Source of the DNA: CAXBMB01 sp052078155
GTDB lineage: Bacteria > Pseudomonadota > Alphaproteobacteria > Kiloniellales > DSM-21159
DNA: 64,000 nucleotides
Direction of reading: 5' to 3'
NCBI GenBank assembly: GCA_052078155.1
Contig: JBQJBP010000001.1
Span: 1,550,001-1,614,000, forward strand
Of the stretch, positions 32,997 to 40,242 are shown in pieces. The notes under the pieces were generated by a model. It was not told the DNA's origin and ran no database searches. It saw only the letters and a list, made by a program, of their open reading frames with translations. A program made the position numbers and the translations under genes. Position 1 is the stretch's first letter, and every line of letters starts with the position of its first letter.

Positions 32997-33524
32997 GTGA
33001 CCTTCTTTGGGATGGGTAAAAAACGGCGATTGATCGCCCATCAAGGCGCGCTCCTGGCCTATGCAACAGCGCTGTGCAATGACCCGCAACTGGCAGCCGA
33101 CCTGGTTCAGGACTGCGCCGTAAGGGTCCTGCGTGGCAGCAAGGCACCCAAAGACGACAGCGCCTACAAAGCCTGGCTTTTTACCATCATCCGCAACCTC
33201 TGGCTGGATCACCTGCGCCGAAGCTCCGTTCGCAACGAAGTCTCCGTCCACGGTCTGTCTGACGGCTGGGAGCCCCCCACAGGTGGCGAAACCGGTGTCG
33301 TCAACGGGCTGGCCGTGCGTCAGGCCTTCACGCTTTTGAGTGAAGATCACCGCGACGTTCTGGCACTCGTCGATATCGCAGACTTTAGCTACAGTGAAAC
33401 AGCCGAGATCTTGCAGATATCCATCGGCACCGTCATGAGCAGGGTCAGCCGCGCCAGACAAGCTCTGGCCAACCGGCTGACACAAGATAACGTCGTGGAG
33501 TTTTCTCTGCGCAAAGGGCAGTAA
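32997..33524 (+). CDS. ECF sigma factor (sigma-70 family)
   Basis: A 175-residue extracytoplasmic-function sigma factor. Region 2 includes LAADLVQDCAVRVLRG and AYKAWLFTIIRNLWLDHLRR; region 4 includes LSEDHRDVLALVDIADFSYS then ETAEILQISIGTVMSRVSRA. A GTG start six bases after CAGGAG is chosen; an ATG at 33012 is possible. It is followed after five bases by an anti-sigma gene and then by the sulfite dehydrogenase-like gene, so it probably controls that gene. Similar ECF factors control sulfite dehydrogenase genes in Sinorhizobium meliloti. Confidence 0.9.
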   Translation: MTFFGMGKKRRLIAHQGALLAYATALCNDPQLAADLVQDCAVRVLRGSKAPKDDSAYKAWLFTIIRNLWLDHLRRSSVRNEVSVHGLSDGWEPPTGGETGVVNGLAVRQAFTLLSEDHRDVLALVDIADFSYSETAEILQISIGTVMSRVSRARQALANRLTQDNVVEFSLRKGQ

Positions 33525-33529
33525 GCGCC

Positions 33530-34303
33530 GTGAGTAAAGTACAGATAAACCGGGAAAGGCTGAACGCCTACGTGGATGGCGAGCTCTCTGCCAGTGAAGC
33601 AGCAGAGGTTGCCGCCCTCATTGCCGCGGACAAAAGAGCTGCTCAGATCGTGGCGGAACTGAGCGCCATGAAATCCGGCCTGAAGGCGGCTTTTCCAACA
33701 GACGGCGTCAGCAGCGAGCCTCTCAAAGCCACTCCCAAAGTCCGGACAAAGATCGCCGCTGCTGCTGCGGTGGTCCTGATCGCCTCTGCCGCGCTGATTT
33801 CTGGCCTGAGCCTCACAGACAGCAGCAGCCAGTCTGATCTGATCACAGCAGCCCTGCAGAACCACGACCGACAGCCACAGCCTGCTCAGGCCCCGTCAAA
33901 CGGTCTGGCGAGTTTTCAACTGACCTCTCTGCCCTCTGCCCTGGTCATTCCAGATCTGACCACCGCAGGTCTCACCCTCTCGTCCTTTGATCCCAAGGTG
34001 CAGTTGGGAACGACCATTGCGGCTCAGATTACCTATCTTGGCAGCCGGGGATGCCGCCTTTCCCTCTTTGCTTTTCCAAGGGAATCCGGTGCACAGGCCA
34101 TCAAAGCTGATCTGACGTCCAGCACACTGGTCGAACGCTGGAACGCCGGGGCTCTGGATTACCTGCTGGTGGCCCGGCAAATGGACGGCACCCGCTTTGG
34201 GGTGATTGCCGCTGCTCTGAAGGAAGCCAGCAGCAACGGCACCAATCTCGAAGACCAGACCCGCACCGCCCTGATGGACGCCCGCCAGCCCTGTCTGGCC
34301 TGA
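33530..34303 (+). CDS. anti-sigma factor, single-pass membrane
   Basis: A 257-residue protein. The N-terminal cytoplasmic part has the anti-sigma opening ERLNAYVDGELSASEAAEV, without zinc-binding Cys. A membrane segment spans about residues 73-93, and a periplasmic domain of about 160 residues follows, with a Cys in GSRGCRLSLFAFP and one near the end. It most likely holds the preceding sigma factor until a periplasmic signal is sensed. The start is a GTG five bases after the sigma stop codon. Confidence 0.86.
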   Translation: MSKVQINRERLNAYVDGELSASEAAEVAALIAADKRAAQIVAELSAMKSGLKAAFPTDGVSSEPLKATPKVRTKIAAAAAVVLIASAALISGLSLTDSSSQSDLITAALQNHDRQPQPAQAPSNGLASFQLTSLPSALVIPDLTTAGLTLSSFDPKVQLGTTIAAQITYLGSRGCRLSLFAFPRESGAQAIKADLTSSTLVERWNAGALDYLLVARQMDGTRFGVIAAALKEASSNGTNLEDQTRTALMDARQPCLA

Positions 34304-34338
34304 TTGTTCCACCAGACCGAAAAAAAATCAGGGGCGAG

Positions 34339-34364
34339 GGAATAAAACCGCGACCTCATCCGTT
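34339..34364 (+). promoter_or_regulatory. candidate ECF-type promoter
   Basis: GGAAT at 34339-34343 and CGTT at 34361-34364 are 17 bases apart, close to the GGAAC-N16/17-CGTT pattern of alphaproteobacterial ECF promoters. It lies 60 bases before the sulfite dehydrogenase-like start codon. No matching pair was found before the sigma gene. Confidence 0.4.
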
Positions 34365-34423
34365 TTTGACTCTGAGCCGTCCAAAAGGTGACGGCAAAGA
34401 TCAAGAAAACCGGAGGGTGAGGA

Positions 34424-35716
34424 ATGAACGGGGACGATCCCAAGGGCCTGTTTCAGCTCTATGACGAAGATTCAGACAAAGCCGACAAACTGATTTTCGG
34501 TCGCGTTGCCAACGCGGACCGGCGCGGCTTCCTGCGCGGGGCCGGCCTGACAGCCATGACCGCCATGGTTGGCGGTGCCATTCCCTTTGCAGCCAATATG
34601 CCATCGGGCTTTATCCCCGTGGCCCTGGCGGAAGAGGAAATGGTGGAAGGCAAAGATGGCCTGACCGTCCTCAACGACCGGCCCTTGAACGCGGAAACGC
34701 CCGCGCATCTGCTGAATGACGACATTACACCGACCAAGCGTCATTTCATCCGCAACAACGGCATGCCCCCCGATGAAATGGATGCACAGAGCTGGACGCT
34801 GACCATCGACGGTCTGGTGGACAAGCCCCTGACCCTGACCATCGCCGATCTGAAAAGTCAGTTCGAAGTGGTCACCCAGGCTCTGGTGATCGAATGCGGT
34901 GGCAACGGCCGCAGTGCCTTTGATCCGCCTGCAAAAGGCAACCAGTGGACACTGGGTGCGGTGGCCTGCTCCAACTGGACCGGGGTTCGGCTGGCCGATG
35001 TGCTGAAAGCCGCCGGGGTCAAGGACAGTGCCATCTACACGGCCCACGAAGGTGCAGATACCCACCTGTCCGGGAAAGAAGGCAAGCTGCCCATCTCCCG
35101 CGGTGTGCCCATCGAAAAAGCCATGGACCCCAACAACCTGATCGCTTTTGAGCAGAATGGCGCCCCCATCCATCCCATGAACGGTGCGCCCTTGCGCCTG
35201 GTCGTGCCTGGCTGGCCCGGGTCCTGCTCCCAGAAATGGCTGACCCGCATTTACCTGCGTGATCAGGTCCACGACGGTCCGAAGATGACCGGCAAGGCCT
35301 ATCGGGTGCCCAACCGCCCTGTAGAGCCCGGCGAAAAAGTCGACAAGAAGGACTTTGAAATCATCCACGCCATGCCGGTGAAATCACTGATCACCGCCCC
35401 GGCAACGGGCAGTGAAACCAGCGATGGAAAAGTCAAGGTTCACGGCCATGCCTGGGCCGGTGATGACAAGGTCGCCAAGGTTGAGATCTCGCTGGATTTC
35501 GGGGCCACCTGGATGGAGGCCAAGCTGGCCGATCCGGTCAACGACTATGCCTGGCAGAACTTCGACGCCGAGGTCACCCTGCCGCAGAAGGGGTACTATG
35601 AAATCTGGGCACGGGCGACCAGCGACAAAGGTGTCGCCCAGCCGCACGCCATAGCCTGGAACCCCAAGGGTTATCTCAACAACTCTTTGCACCGCATTGC
35701 CGTGCGCTCTGTCTAA
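34424..35716 (+). CDS. molybdopterin sulfite-dehydrogenase-like enzyme (SorA/SoxC family), Tat-exported
   Basis: A 430-residue periplasmic molybdenum enzyme of the sulfite oxidase family. A twin-arginine signal, DRRGFLRGAGLTAMTAMVGG, has Arg33-Arg34. The Moco-binding Cys158 lies in VIECGGNGRS; RLVVPGWPGSCSQKWL and the C-terminal dimerisation domain (VEISLDFGATW) follow. The family transfers electrons from sulfite, or an unknown substrate, to cytochrome c. RBS GGAGGGTGAGGA is near ideal. It follows the sigma/anti-sigma pair and precedes a cytochrome c gene, interrupted only by an element copy. It may handle sulfite from DMSP- or taurine-type sulfur. Confidence 0.88.
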   Translation: MNGDDPKGLFQLYDEDSDKADKLIFGRVANADRRGFLRGAGLTAMTAMVGGAIPFAANMPSGFIPVALAEEEMVEGKDGLTVLNDRPLNAETPAHLLNDDITPTKRHFIRNNGMPPDEMDAQSWTLTIDGLVDKPLTLTIADLKSQFEVVTQALVIECGGNGRSAFDPPAKGNQWTLGAVACSNWTGVRLADVLKAAGVKDSAIYTAHEGADTHLSGKEGKLPISRGVPIEKAMDPNNLIAFEQNGAPIHPMNGAPLRLVVPGWPGSCSQKWLTRIYLRDQVHDGPKMTGKAYRVPNRPVEPGEKVDKKDFEIIHAMPVKSLITAPATGSETSDGKVKVHGHAWAGDDKVAKVEISLDFGATWMEAKLADPVNDYAWQNFDAEVTLPQKGYYEIWARATSDKGVAQPHAIAWNPKGYLNNSLHRIAVRSV

Positions 35717-35756
35717 AAGAGGCTGTTGCCAGAGTGGGGGGTCGGCCCTGGATGCC

Positions 35757-35890
35757 AGAGTCAAATCGATTTAAGTGGAATCACTACGTGATAACGCTTC
35801 AAGCGTGAAACTCTGTTCAATGGCTTAGAGGATGATTCTCGGTTTAGGTACAAGCGCAAAACGCTTCTAACTAAACCAATCATGCTCTAG
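35757..35890. repeat. dispersed palindromic element, full copy (L-R)
   Basis: A complete copy: AGAGTCAAATCGATTTAAGT starts the L half, ACGCTTCAAGCGT is its inner palindrome, TTAGAGGATGATTC starts the R half, and CCAATCATGCTCTAG ends it. It lies between the sulfite dehydrogenase-like gene and its probable cytochrome partner. Confidence 0.9.
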
Positions 35891-35948
35891 GCAGCCGATC
35901 CCTCACAGCCCCTGAAAACCACCCGGTCCCCTTTTCCCGAGAAACAAA

Positions 35949-36302
35949 ATGAACAGCCTCCCCCGCCCTGTTGCGCGGTTGCTTGCGACTGCGCTCTTTG
36001 CCGCTTTCGCCAGCCTGCCCCTTGCTGCCCCCCTCTTGGCCGAAGAAGAAGATGAACTGACGGCCATTGGCCTGCCGCCGGATACCGGCAGAGACGAAGT
36101 CGAGATCTACTGCAGCGCCTGTCATTCCCTGCGTCTGGTCGTTCAGCAAGGCCTGGACCGCGACGGCTGGGAGGAAACCATCACCTGGATGATTGATGAG
36201 CAGGAGATGGAGGAAATGGAACCGGAAGACCACAAACTGGTGCTGGACTATCTGGCCAAACACGTCTCCATCGACGCCCGCCGGGCGCACAAAAAACAGT
36301 AA
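35949..36302 (+). CDS. small c-type cytochrome, probable electron acceptor of the sulfite dehydrogenase-like enzyme
   Basis: A 117-residue periplasmic cytochrome c. Signal peptide residues 1-31 (LLATALFAAFASLPLAAPLL), haem motif CSACH with Cys55, Cys58 and His59; candidate axial Met lies in MIDEQEMEEM. In SorAB and SoxCD systems such a small cytochrome takes electrons from the Moco subunit and passes them to the respiratory chain. The start site is weak. A terminator follows 38 bases after the stop. Confidence 0.86.
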   Translation: MNSLPRPVARLLATALFAAFASLPLAAPLLAEEEDELTAIGLPPDTGRDEVEIYCSACHSLRLVVQQGLDRDGWEETITWMIDEQEMEEMEPEDHKLVLDYLAKHVSIDARRAHKKQ

Positions 36303-36339
36303 TTCACCCTGCCCATCTTCAGCTATCGATGGGACACTA

Positions 36340-36367
36340 AAAAGGGGACCCCATGCGGTCCCCTTTT
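36340..36367. terminator. bidirectional terminator
   Basis: An 11-bp stem (AAAAGGGGACC / GGTCCCCTTTT) around a CCATGC loop, between the cytochrome gene and the convergent enoyl-CoA hydratase gene. The A- and T-runs support action in both directions. Confidence 0.87.
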
Positions 36368-36406
36368 CTTTTGCCTCTCTCCAAACGCTGAGAGAAAAAA
36401 GCCCGA

Positions 36407-37216
36407 TCAGTCGAATTTAGCCGGGCGCTTTTCAATGAAGGCGGTGACCGCTTCCATATGTTCATCGGAATTGTGGCACATGCCCTGAATGACCGAGCAG
36501 TGTTTCAGAAAGTCCCGCATTTCCATGCGTTGAGCCATTTTCATCAGCTGTTTGGCCTGACGCAGAGCCTGGGGAGGTTTCGCAGCCATCATTGCGGCCA
36601 GCTCCAGGGTGCGGTCCATCAACTGATCTGCCGGCACCACTTCCTGCACCAGACCCATGCTCAGGGCTTCTTCTGCACGGACCAGGCGACCGGTCAGGGC
36701 CATGGAAGCCGCATTGCCATAGCCAATCAGGCGCTGTAACAGCCAGGCGCCGCCATCGCCCGGGATGATGCCCAGATTGACAAAGGTCTCCCCGAACAGC
36801 GCTTTTTCAGAGGCAATGCGCAGGTCACACATGCAGGTCAGGTCACAGCCGGCCCCAATGGCCGGGCCGTTAACGGCGGCAATGATCGGCACCTCCACGT
36901 CATCCAGCGCCAGAGGAATGCGTTGAATCTGGGTCTGGTAGTTGCGGGCCACTTCCCCGACGTCCCCGCCGAACATGCCGTCACGGTCCTGCATTTCCTT
37001 TACATTGCCGCCGGAGGAAAAGGCTCGACCAGCCCCGGTCAGCACCAGAACAGAAACTGCCGGTTCCGCATTGACCCAGGCGGCAACGCTCAGAATGTCT
37101 TCAATCAAAGTCGTGCCGGTCAGGGCGTTGCGCAGATCATCCCGATCAAAGGTCAAAACCGCCACTCTGTCCTGCAAAGTCAGGCTGGCGTCGGTTACAG
37201 CGGGAAGGGTCACCAT
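36407..37216 (-). CDS. enoyl-CoA hydratase/isomerase (crotonase) family protein
   Basis: A 269-residue crotonase-fold protein. Oxyanion-hole segments are AGRAFSSGGNVKEMQDRDG and IAAVNGPAIGAGCDLTCMCD; FGETFVNLGIIPGDGGAWLL follows, where the first classical catalytic Glu seems replaced and an Asp stands in PGDGG, so the reaction may differ from plain hydration. The ATG at 37216, seven bases after AGGA, is preferred to one at 37222 or the long upstream extension. It acts on an acyl-CoA of unknown structure in the cytoplasm. The Lrp-type gene upstream is divergent and may regulate it. Confidence 0.87.
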   Translation of the reverse strand: MVTLPAVTDASLTLQDRVAVLTFDRDDLRNALTGTTLIEDILSVAAWVNAEPAVSVLVLTGAGRAFSSGGNVKEMQDRDGMFGGDVGEVARNYQTQIQRIPLALDDVEVPIIAAVNGPAIGAGCDLTCMCDLRIASEKALFGETFVNLGIIPGDGGAWLLQRLIGYGNAASMALTGRLVRAEEALSMGLVQEVVPADQLMDRTLELAAMMAAKPPQALRQAKQLMKMAQRMEMRDFLKHCSVIQGMCHNSDEHMEAVTAFIEKRPAKFD

Positions 37217-37529
37217 GGTCATTTCCTCATCAGACAAGCGGTTCAGTTTGGTTGACTGCAGACTGGAGGCAAAGACAGGAATTTGAAAGAGCAGGACCGC
37301 TTCCTGCTCGTTCCAGCAGAGAAAAAGATCCTTTTTCTCAATGCTTAAACAAGATGGAGGCTCGACAACCACCCACTTTTTCCGGCAAATAGTTTGGTAA
37401 CGGGAGGAACCGAGGGGGCCGACAGGGATGTAAAATCACTGACGGGGTCAGTTCACCGTTTTTTTGCAGGCTTCTATTCGAGCCAGAGTTCGTCATTTTT
37501 TCTATGGTTCTTGTCTCAATGGGTGGGCA
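37217..37529. other. divergent intergenic region with a short palindrome
   Basis: No gene is seen here. ACTGAC-GGG-GTCAGT at 37438-37452 is a perfect inverted repeat and could be an operator for the Lrp-type regulator that starts at 37530. The sequence to its right is T-rich (CGTTTTTTTGCAGG, then TCATTTTTTC). Confidence 0.5.
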
Positions 37530-38018
37530 ATGCGCGCACGGGCCAAACTAGATGATCGGGATCTGAAGATCCTTGCCATTTTGCAGCGGGAAGGACGCAT
37601 TACCAAAGCGGCGTTGGCTGAGCGGGTAAACCTCTCACCGACACCCTGTTGGGAGCGTCTCAAGCGCCTGGAAAAGGCTGGCATCATCGAAAGCTATGGC
37701 GCACGCATCAACCTGAAAGCCTTTGTTGACGTCACCCTGATTTTTGTCCAGGTCGAGCTGGAAGGCCACCGCAGCCAGGACTTCCAGCGCTTTGAAGACG
37801 GCATTCAGGACATCCCGGAGATTCTGGAGTGCTGGGGTGTCGGCGGCGGTTTCGACTACCTATTGAAGGTCATCGCTTCTTCTGTGGAAGACTACCAGCG
37901 CATGGTGGAAAACATGCTGACTGCGGAGATCGGTGTGCAGCGCTACTTCACCTACGTGGTGACCAAAGCCATCAAAGATGCCCCTCTGCCCATGGATAAA
38001 CTCACTCTGCTGAAATAG
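37530..38018 (+). CDS. Lrp/AsnC family transcriptional regulator
   Basis: A 162-residue Lrp-type regulator: N-terminal helix-turn-helix (LDDRDLKILAILQREGRITK then LAERVNLSPTPCWERLKRLE) and a C-terminal RAM ligand domain (VTLIFVQVELEGH, WGVGGGFDYLLKVIASSVED). The ATG at 37530, after GGGTGGG, fits the family start; a frame open from 37464 is unlike it. Lrp proteins sense amino acids or small nitrogen compounds. The closest candidate target is the divergent enoyl-CoA hydratase family gene. Confidence 0.88.
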   Translation: MRARAKLDDRDLKILAILQREGRITKAALAERVNLSPTPCWERLKRLEKAGIIESYGARINLKAFVDVTLIFVQVELEGHRSQDFQRFEDGIQDIPEILECWGVGGGFDYLLKVIASSVEDYQRMVENMLTAEIGVQRYFTYVVTKAIKDAPLPMDKLTLLK

Positions 38019-38072
38019 CAGGTGATCCTGGCTTCCCCTCTGCCAGTCAGCACGATCCGCCCCTGCCCGCCT

Positions 38073-38963
38073 TCACGGATTAAACTGCATCAGCAACCAG
38101 TCTGCGAAGGCTTTGCTGGCGGGCGTTTCCTCCGCCGGGGAAGGACGCAGCAGAAAGTAGGCCTCCGCCATTGGCAGGGTGTAGTCCCCCAATCGTTGCA
38201 GCCGCTTTTCCTTCAACAGACCCGCCACCAGCGTGTCATGCCCCAAGGCCAGCCCCGCCCCCGCGTGGGCAGCTGATAAAGTGACAGAGAAGGTACTGGC
38301 CCAGTTGATCCGCTTCTGCTCAGCCAAAACGAAGTTCTGCCCGGCAAACCAGTCAACCCAGGAAACCGACAGCCCCGCACAGTCGAACAGCTGCTGATCC
38401 GCGAGACGTTGCAAATCAAACGGCTCAGCCCTTTCGGGGTCACTGACGCTGGCAACCGGATAACAGGTTTCTTCGGTCAGTCTTTCTGCCGCCACGCCGT
38501 CACCCGCGCTGCGGCCAAAACGGATTTCCACATCCGCCCGACTTTCCTCCGGAATCCACAAGGCTGTGGTTATGTCCAGCGAGATCCAGGGGTATTTGCG
38601 ATAAAGATCGGGCAGACGCGGCGCCAGCCAATAGATTGAAAAGGCAAGATTGCTCTGTACCGCCAGGCTCTGCCCCCGGTCATAGCCCACAAAGGTCTGT
38701 GTCCCCTGGGCCAGGGTTTCGAAGGCCTGCTGGACGGTGGGCAGGTAAAGTCTGGCGGCCTCTGTCAGCTCCAGCGCCCTCACCCGCCGATAGAAGAGTG
38801 CTTTGCCTAAGAAGCCTTCCAGGTTCTTGATCTGCTGCGAGACGGCAGGCTGGGTCATGTTCAGCTCTTTGGCGGCCCCGGTAAAGGACAGCAGACGCGC
38901 CGAAGCTTCAAAGGCACGAAGCCAGTTCAGCGGCGGCAACCCGGCTTTTCTGGTCTGTGACAT
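38073..38963 (-). CDS. LysR family regulator, GcvA-like
   Basis: A 296-residue LysR-type regulator. LPPLNWLRAFEASARLLSFT then GAAKELNMTQPAVSQQIKNL is the GcvA/AmpR-like DNA-binding start; LVQFNP-like MQFNP ends it. The ATG at 38963 (MSQTRKAGLPPLN) follows AGGTGAG and is preferred to one at 38990. It is divergent from the class II aldolase gene at 39316 across a region carrying 15-bp tandem repeats, so it may regulate that gene; its ligand is unknown. Confidence 0.86.
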   Translation of the reverse strand: MSQTRKAGLPPLNWLRAFEASARLLSFTGAAKELNMTQPAVSQQIKNLEGFLGKALFYRRVRALELTEAARLYLPTVQQAFETLAQGTQTFVGYDRGQSLAVQSNLAFSIYWLAPRLPDLYRKYPWISLDITTALWIPEESRADVEIRFGRSAGDGVAAERLTEETCYPVASVSDPERAEPFDLQRLADQQLFDCAGLSVSWVDWFAGQNFVLAEQKRINWASTFSVTLSAAHAGAGLALGHDTLVAGLLKEKRLQRLGDYTLPMAEAYFLLRPSPAEETPASKAFADWLLMQFNP

Positions 38964-39105
38964 GGCCAATCTCACCTGTACATAAGACATACATAAGTTT
39001 GGCTTATGAAATAAGATCGAATTTCTTGTTTGTACAGTTTTGCTGGCCGTGACAAGCAGGAAGCCAGAACTGCGCCTCCCAGCGATGGCTTGGTTTTAAA
39101 GCGGA

Positions 39106-39225
39106 GTTCGGGGGAGCCCCTGCCTGGGGAACCCTTGTCAGGGAATACCTCTCAGGAGAACCCTTCCCAGTGGATCACTTTCCAGGGGATCACTTCCCTG
39201 GGGATCACTTCACAAGAACCGGTCA
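39106..39225. repeat. degenerate 15-bp tandem repeat, about eight units
   Basis: Consecutive 15-base units from 39106 follow a loose consensus TCCAGGGGATCACTT; those at 39181 and 39196 (TCCAGGGGATCACTT, CCCTGGGGATCACTT) are nearly identical and the outer ones more decayed (TGCCTGGGGAACCCT, CTCAGGAGAACCCTT). It occupies the promoter region of the class II aldolase gene, where it could hold repeated binding sites or be a simple minisatellite. No gene was found elsewhere in 38964-39315. Confidence 0.7.
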
Positions 39226-39315
39226 CGCCTGACTGTGAGGTCAAAGAGAGATCCCGGCCCTGCTATAATGACCGCCAGCTTTGCCGCTGGCTGCCCGACC
39301 GAAAAGGAATGCCCC

Positions 39316-40122
39316 ATGCCTTTGGAACAAACCTCCGCGCCCCAAAAAGCCGATGCATTTGCCGTCGCGCCGATCATTGAAAGGGAAAAGGATCGCCAGA
39401 ACGAACAGGCGCTGAGGGAAGATCTGGCAGCCGCCTTTCGCCTGGCGGCCCAGTTTGACTGGCATGAATCCGTCGGCAACCACTTCAGCGCCGTGCTGCC
39501 GGAAGACAACAGCCGTTTCCTGCTCAACGCCCGCTGGCAGCATTTTGCCGACATCAGGGCAAGTGATCTGCTGAACCTGAAGGCAGATGATCCTGACACC
39601 ATGAAGGGCGACAACCCGCCCGACCCCTCGGCCTGGTGCATCCACGGCGCCTTGCATCGTCAGGTTCCCCATGCCCGCGTGGTTCTGCATTGCCATCCGC
39701 CCTACGCCACGGCTCTGGCCGGATTGAAGGACCCCACCATCAAGCCCATCGACCAGAACACGGCCCGCTTTTACAACCGCATTGCCATCGACAACGGTTT
39801 TGGCGGCATTGCTGATGATGCCGCTGAGGGTGAGCGCATTGCCACCTGCCTGGGCAACCACACCACCATGATGATGGGCAATCACGGTGTCTCAGCCGCG
39901 GCCCCCACCGTCGCTGAAGCCTTCGAAGACCTCTATTTCCTGGAACGGGCGGCCAAGACCATGATGCTGGCCTATGCTTCGGGTCAGCCGCTCAACATCA
40001 TGCCCGATGATCTGGCGGAGAAAACCGCCAGCGACTGGGACGCTTATCGGGATACGGCCTTTGCCCACTTTGCCCAACTGAAAGCCCAACTCGATCGCAG
40101 GGACCCCTCCTACCGGGAATGA
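39316..40122 (+). CDS. class II aldolase/adducin family protein
   Basis: A 268-residue class II aldolase-fold protein. Zinc ligands are seen in VVLHCHPPYATALAG and in the MMGNHGVSAAAPTVAEAFED block; WHESVGNHFSAVLPED resembles the substrate-phosphate loop of the family. Members include fuculose-phosphate aldolase and many of unknown substrate, including ones with decarboxylase activity. The ATG at 39316 has AAGGAA upstream; the frame is open from 39235. It lies 10 bases before an element copy and 120 bases before the end of sbcC (convergent). Confidence 0.85.
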   Translation: MPLEQTSAPQKADAFAVAPIIEREKDRQNEQALREDLAAAFRLAAQFDWHESVGNHFSAVLPEDNSRFLLNARWQHFADIRASDLLNLKADDPDTMKGDNPPDPSAWCIHGALHRQVPHARVVLHCHPPYATALAGLKDPTIKPIDQNTARFYNRIAIDNGFGGIADDAAEGERIATCLGNHTTMMMGNHGVSAAAPTVAEAFEDLYFLERAAKTMMLAYASGQPLNIMPDDLAEKTASDWDAYRDTAFAHFAQLKAQLDRRDPSYRE

Positions 40123-40132
40123 ACCCTACGCT

Positions 40133-40200
40133 AAACTCTAGAAAGAGTTTCACGCTTCAAGTGCTTTTACAAAGTGGTTCCACTTCAACTGATTTGAACC
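40133..40200. repeat. dispersed palindromic element, L half
   Basis: AACTCTAGAAAGAGTTTCAC, CGCTTCAAGTGCTTTTAC and GGTTCCACTTCAACTGATTT follow the L-half order in the orientation of 63547-63687, with changes. It lies between the convergent aldolase and sbcC genes. Confidence 0.65.
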
Positions 40201-40242
40201 AAATAGTTAGGGCACCAATTGACCGTGGCAGTGGCGGTCAGA

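Noticed and set aside
39106..39225. CRISPR array
   Set aside because: Units are 15 bases, contiguous and degenerate, with no spacers and no cas genes.
39030..39380. A 116-residue frame with five-residue repeats on the + strand
   Set aside because: It consists mostly of the 15-bp tandem repeat, overlaps the well supported aldolase start in another frame and has no ribosome-binding site.
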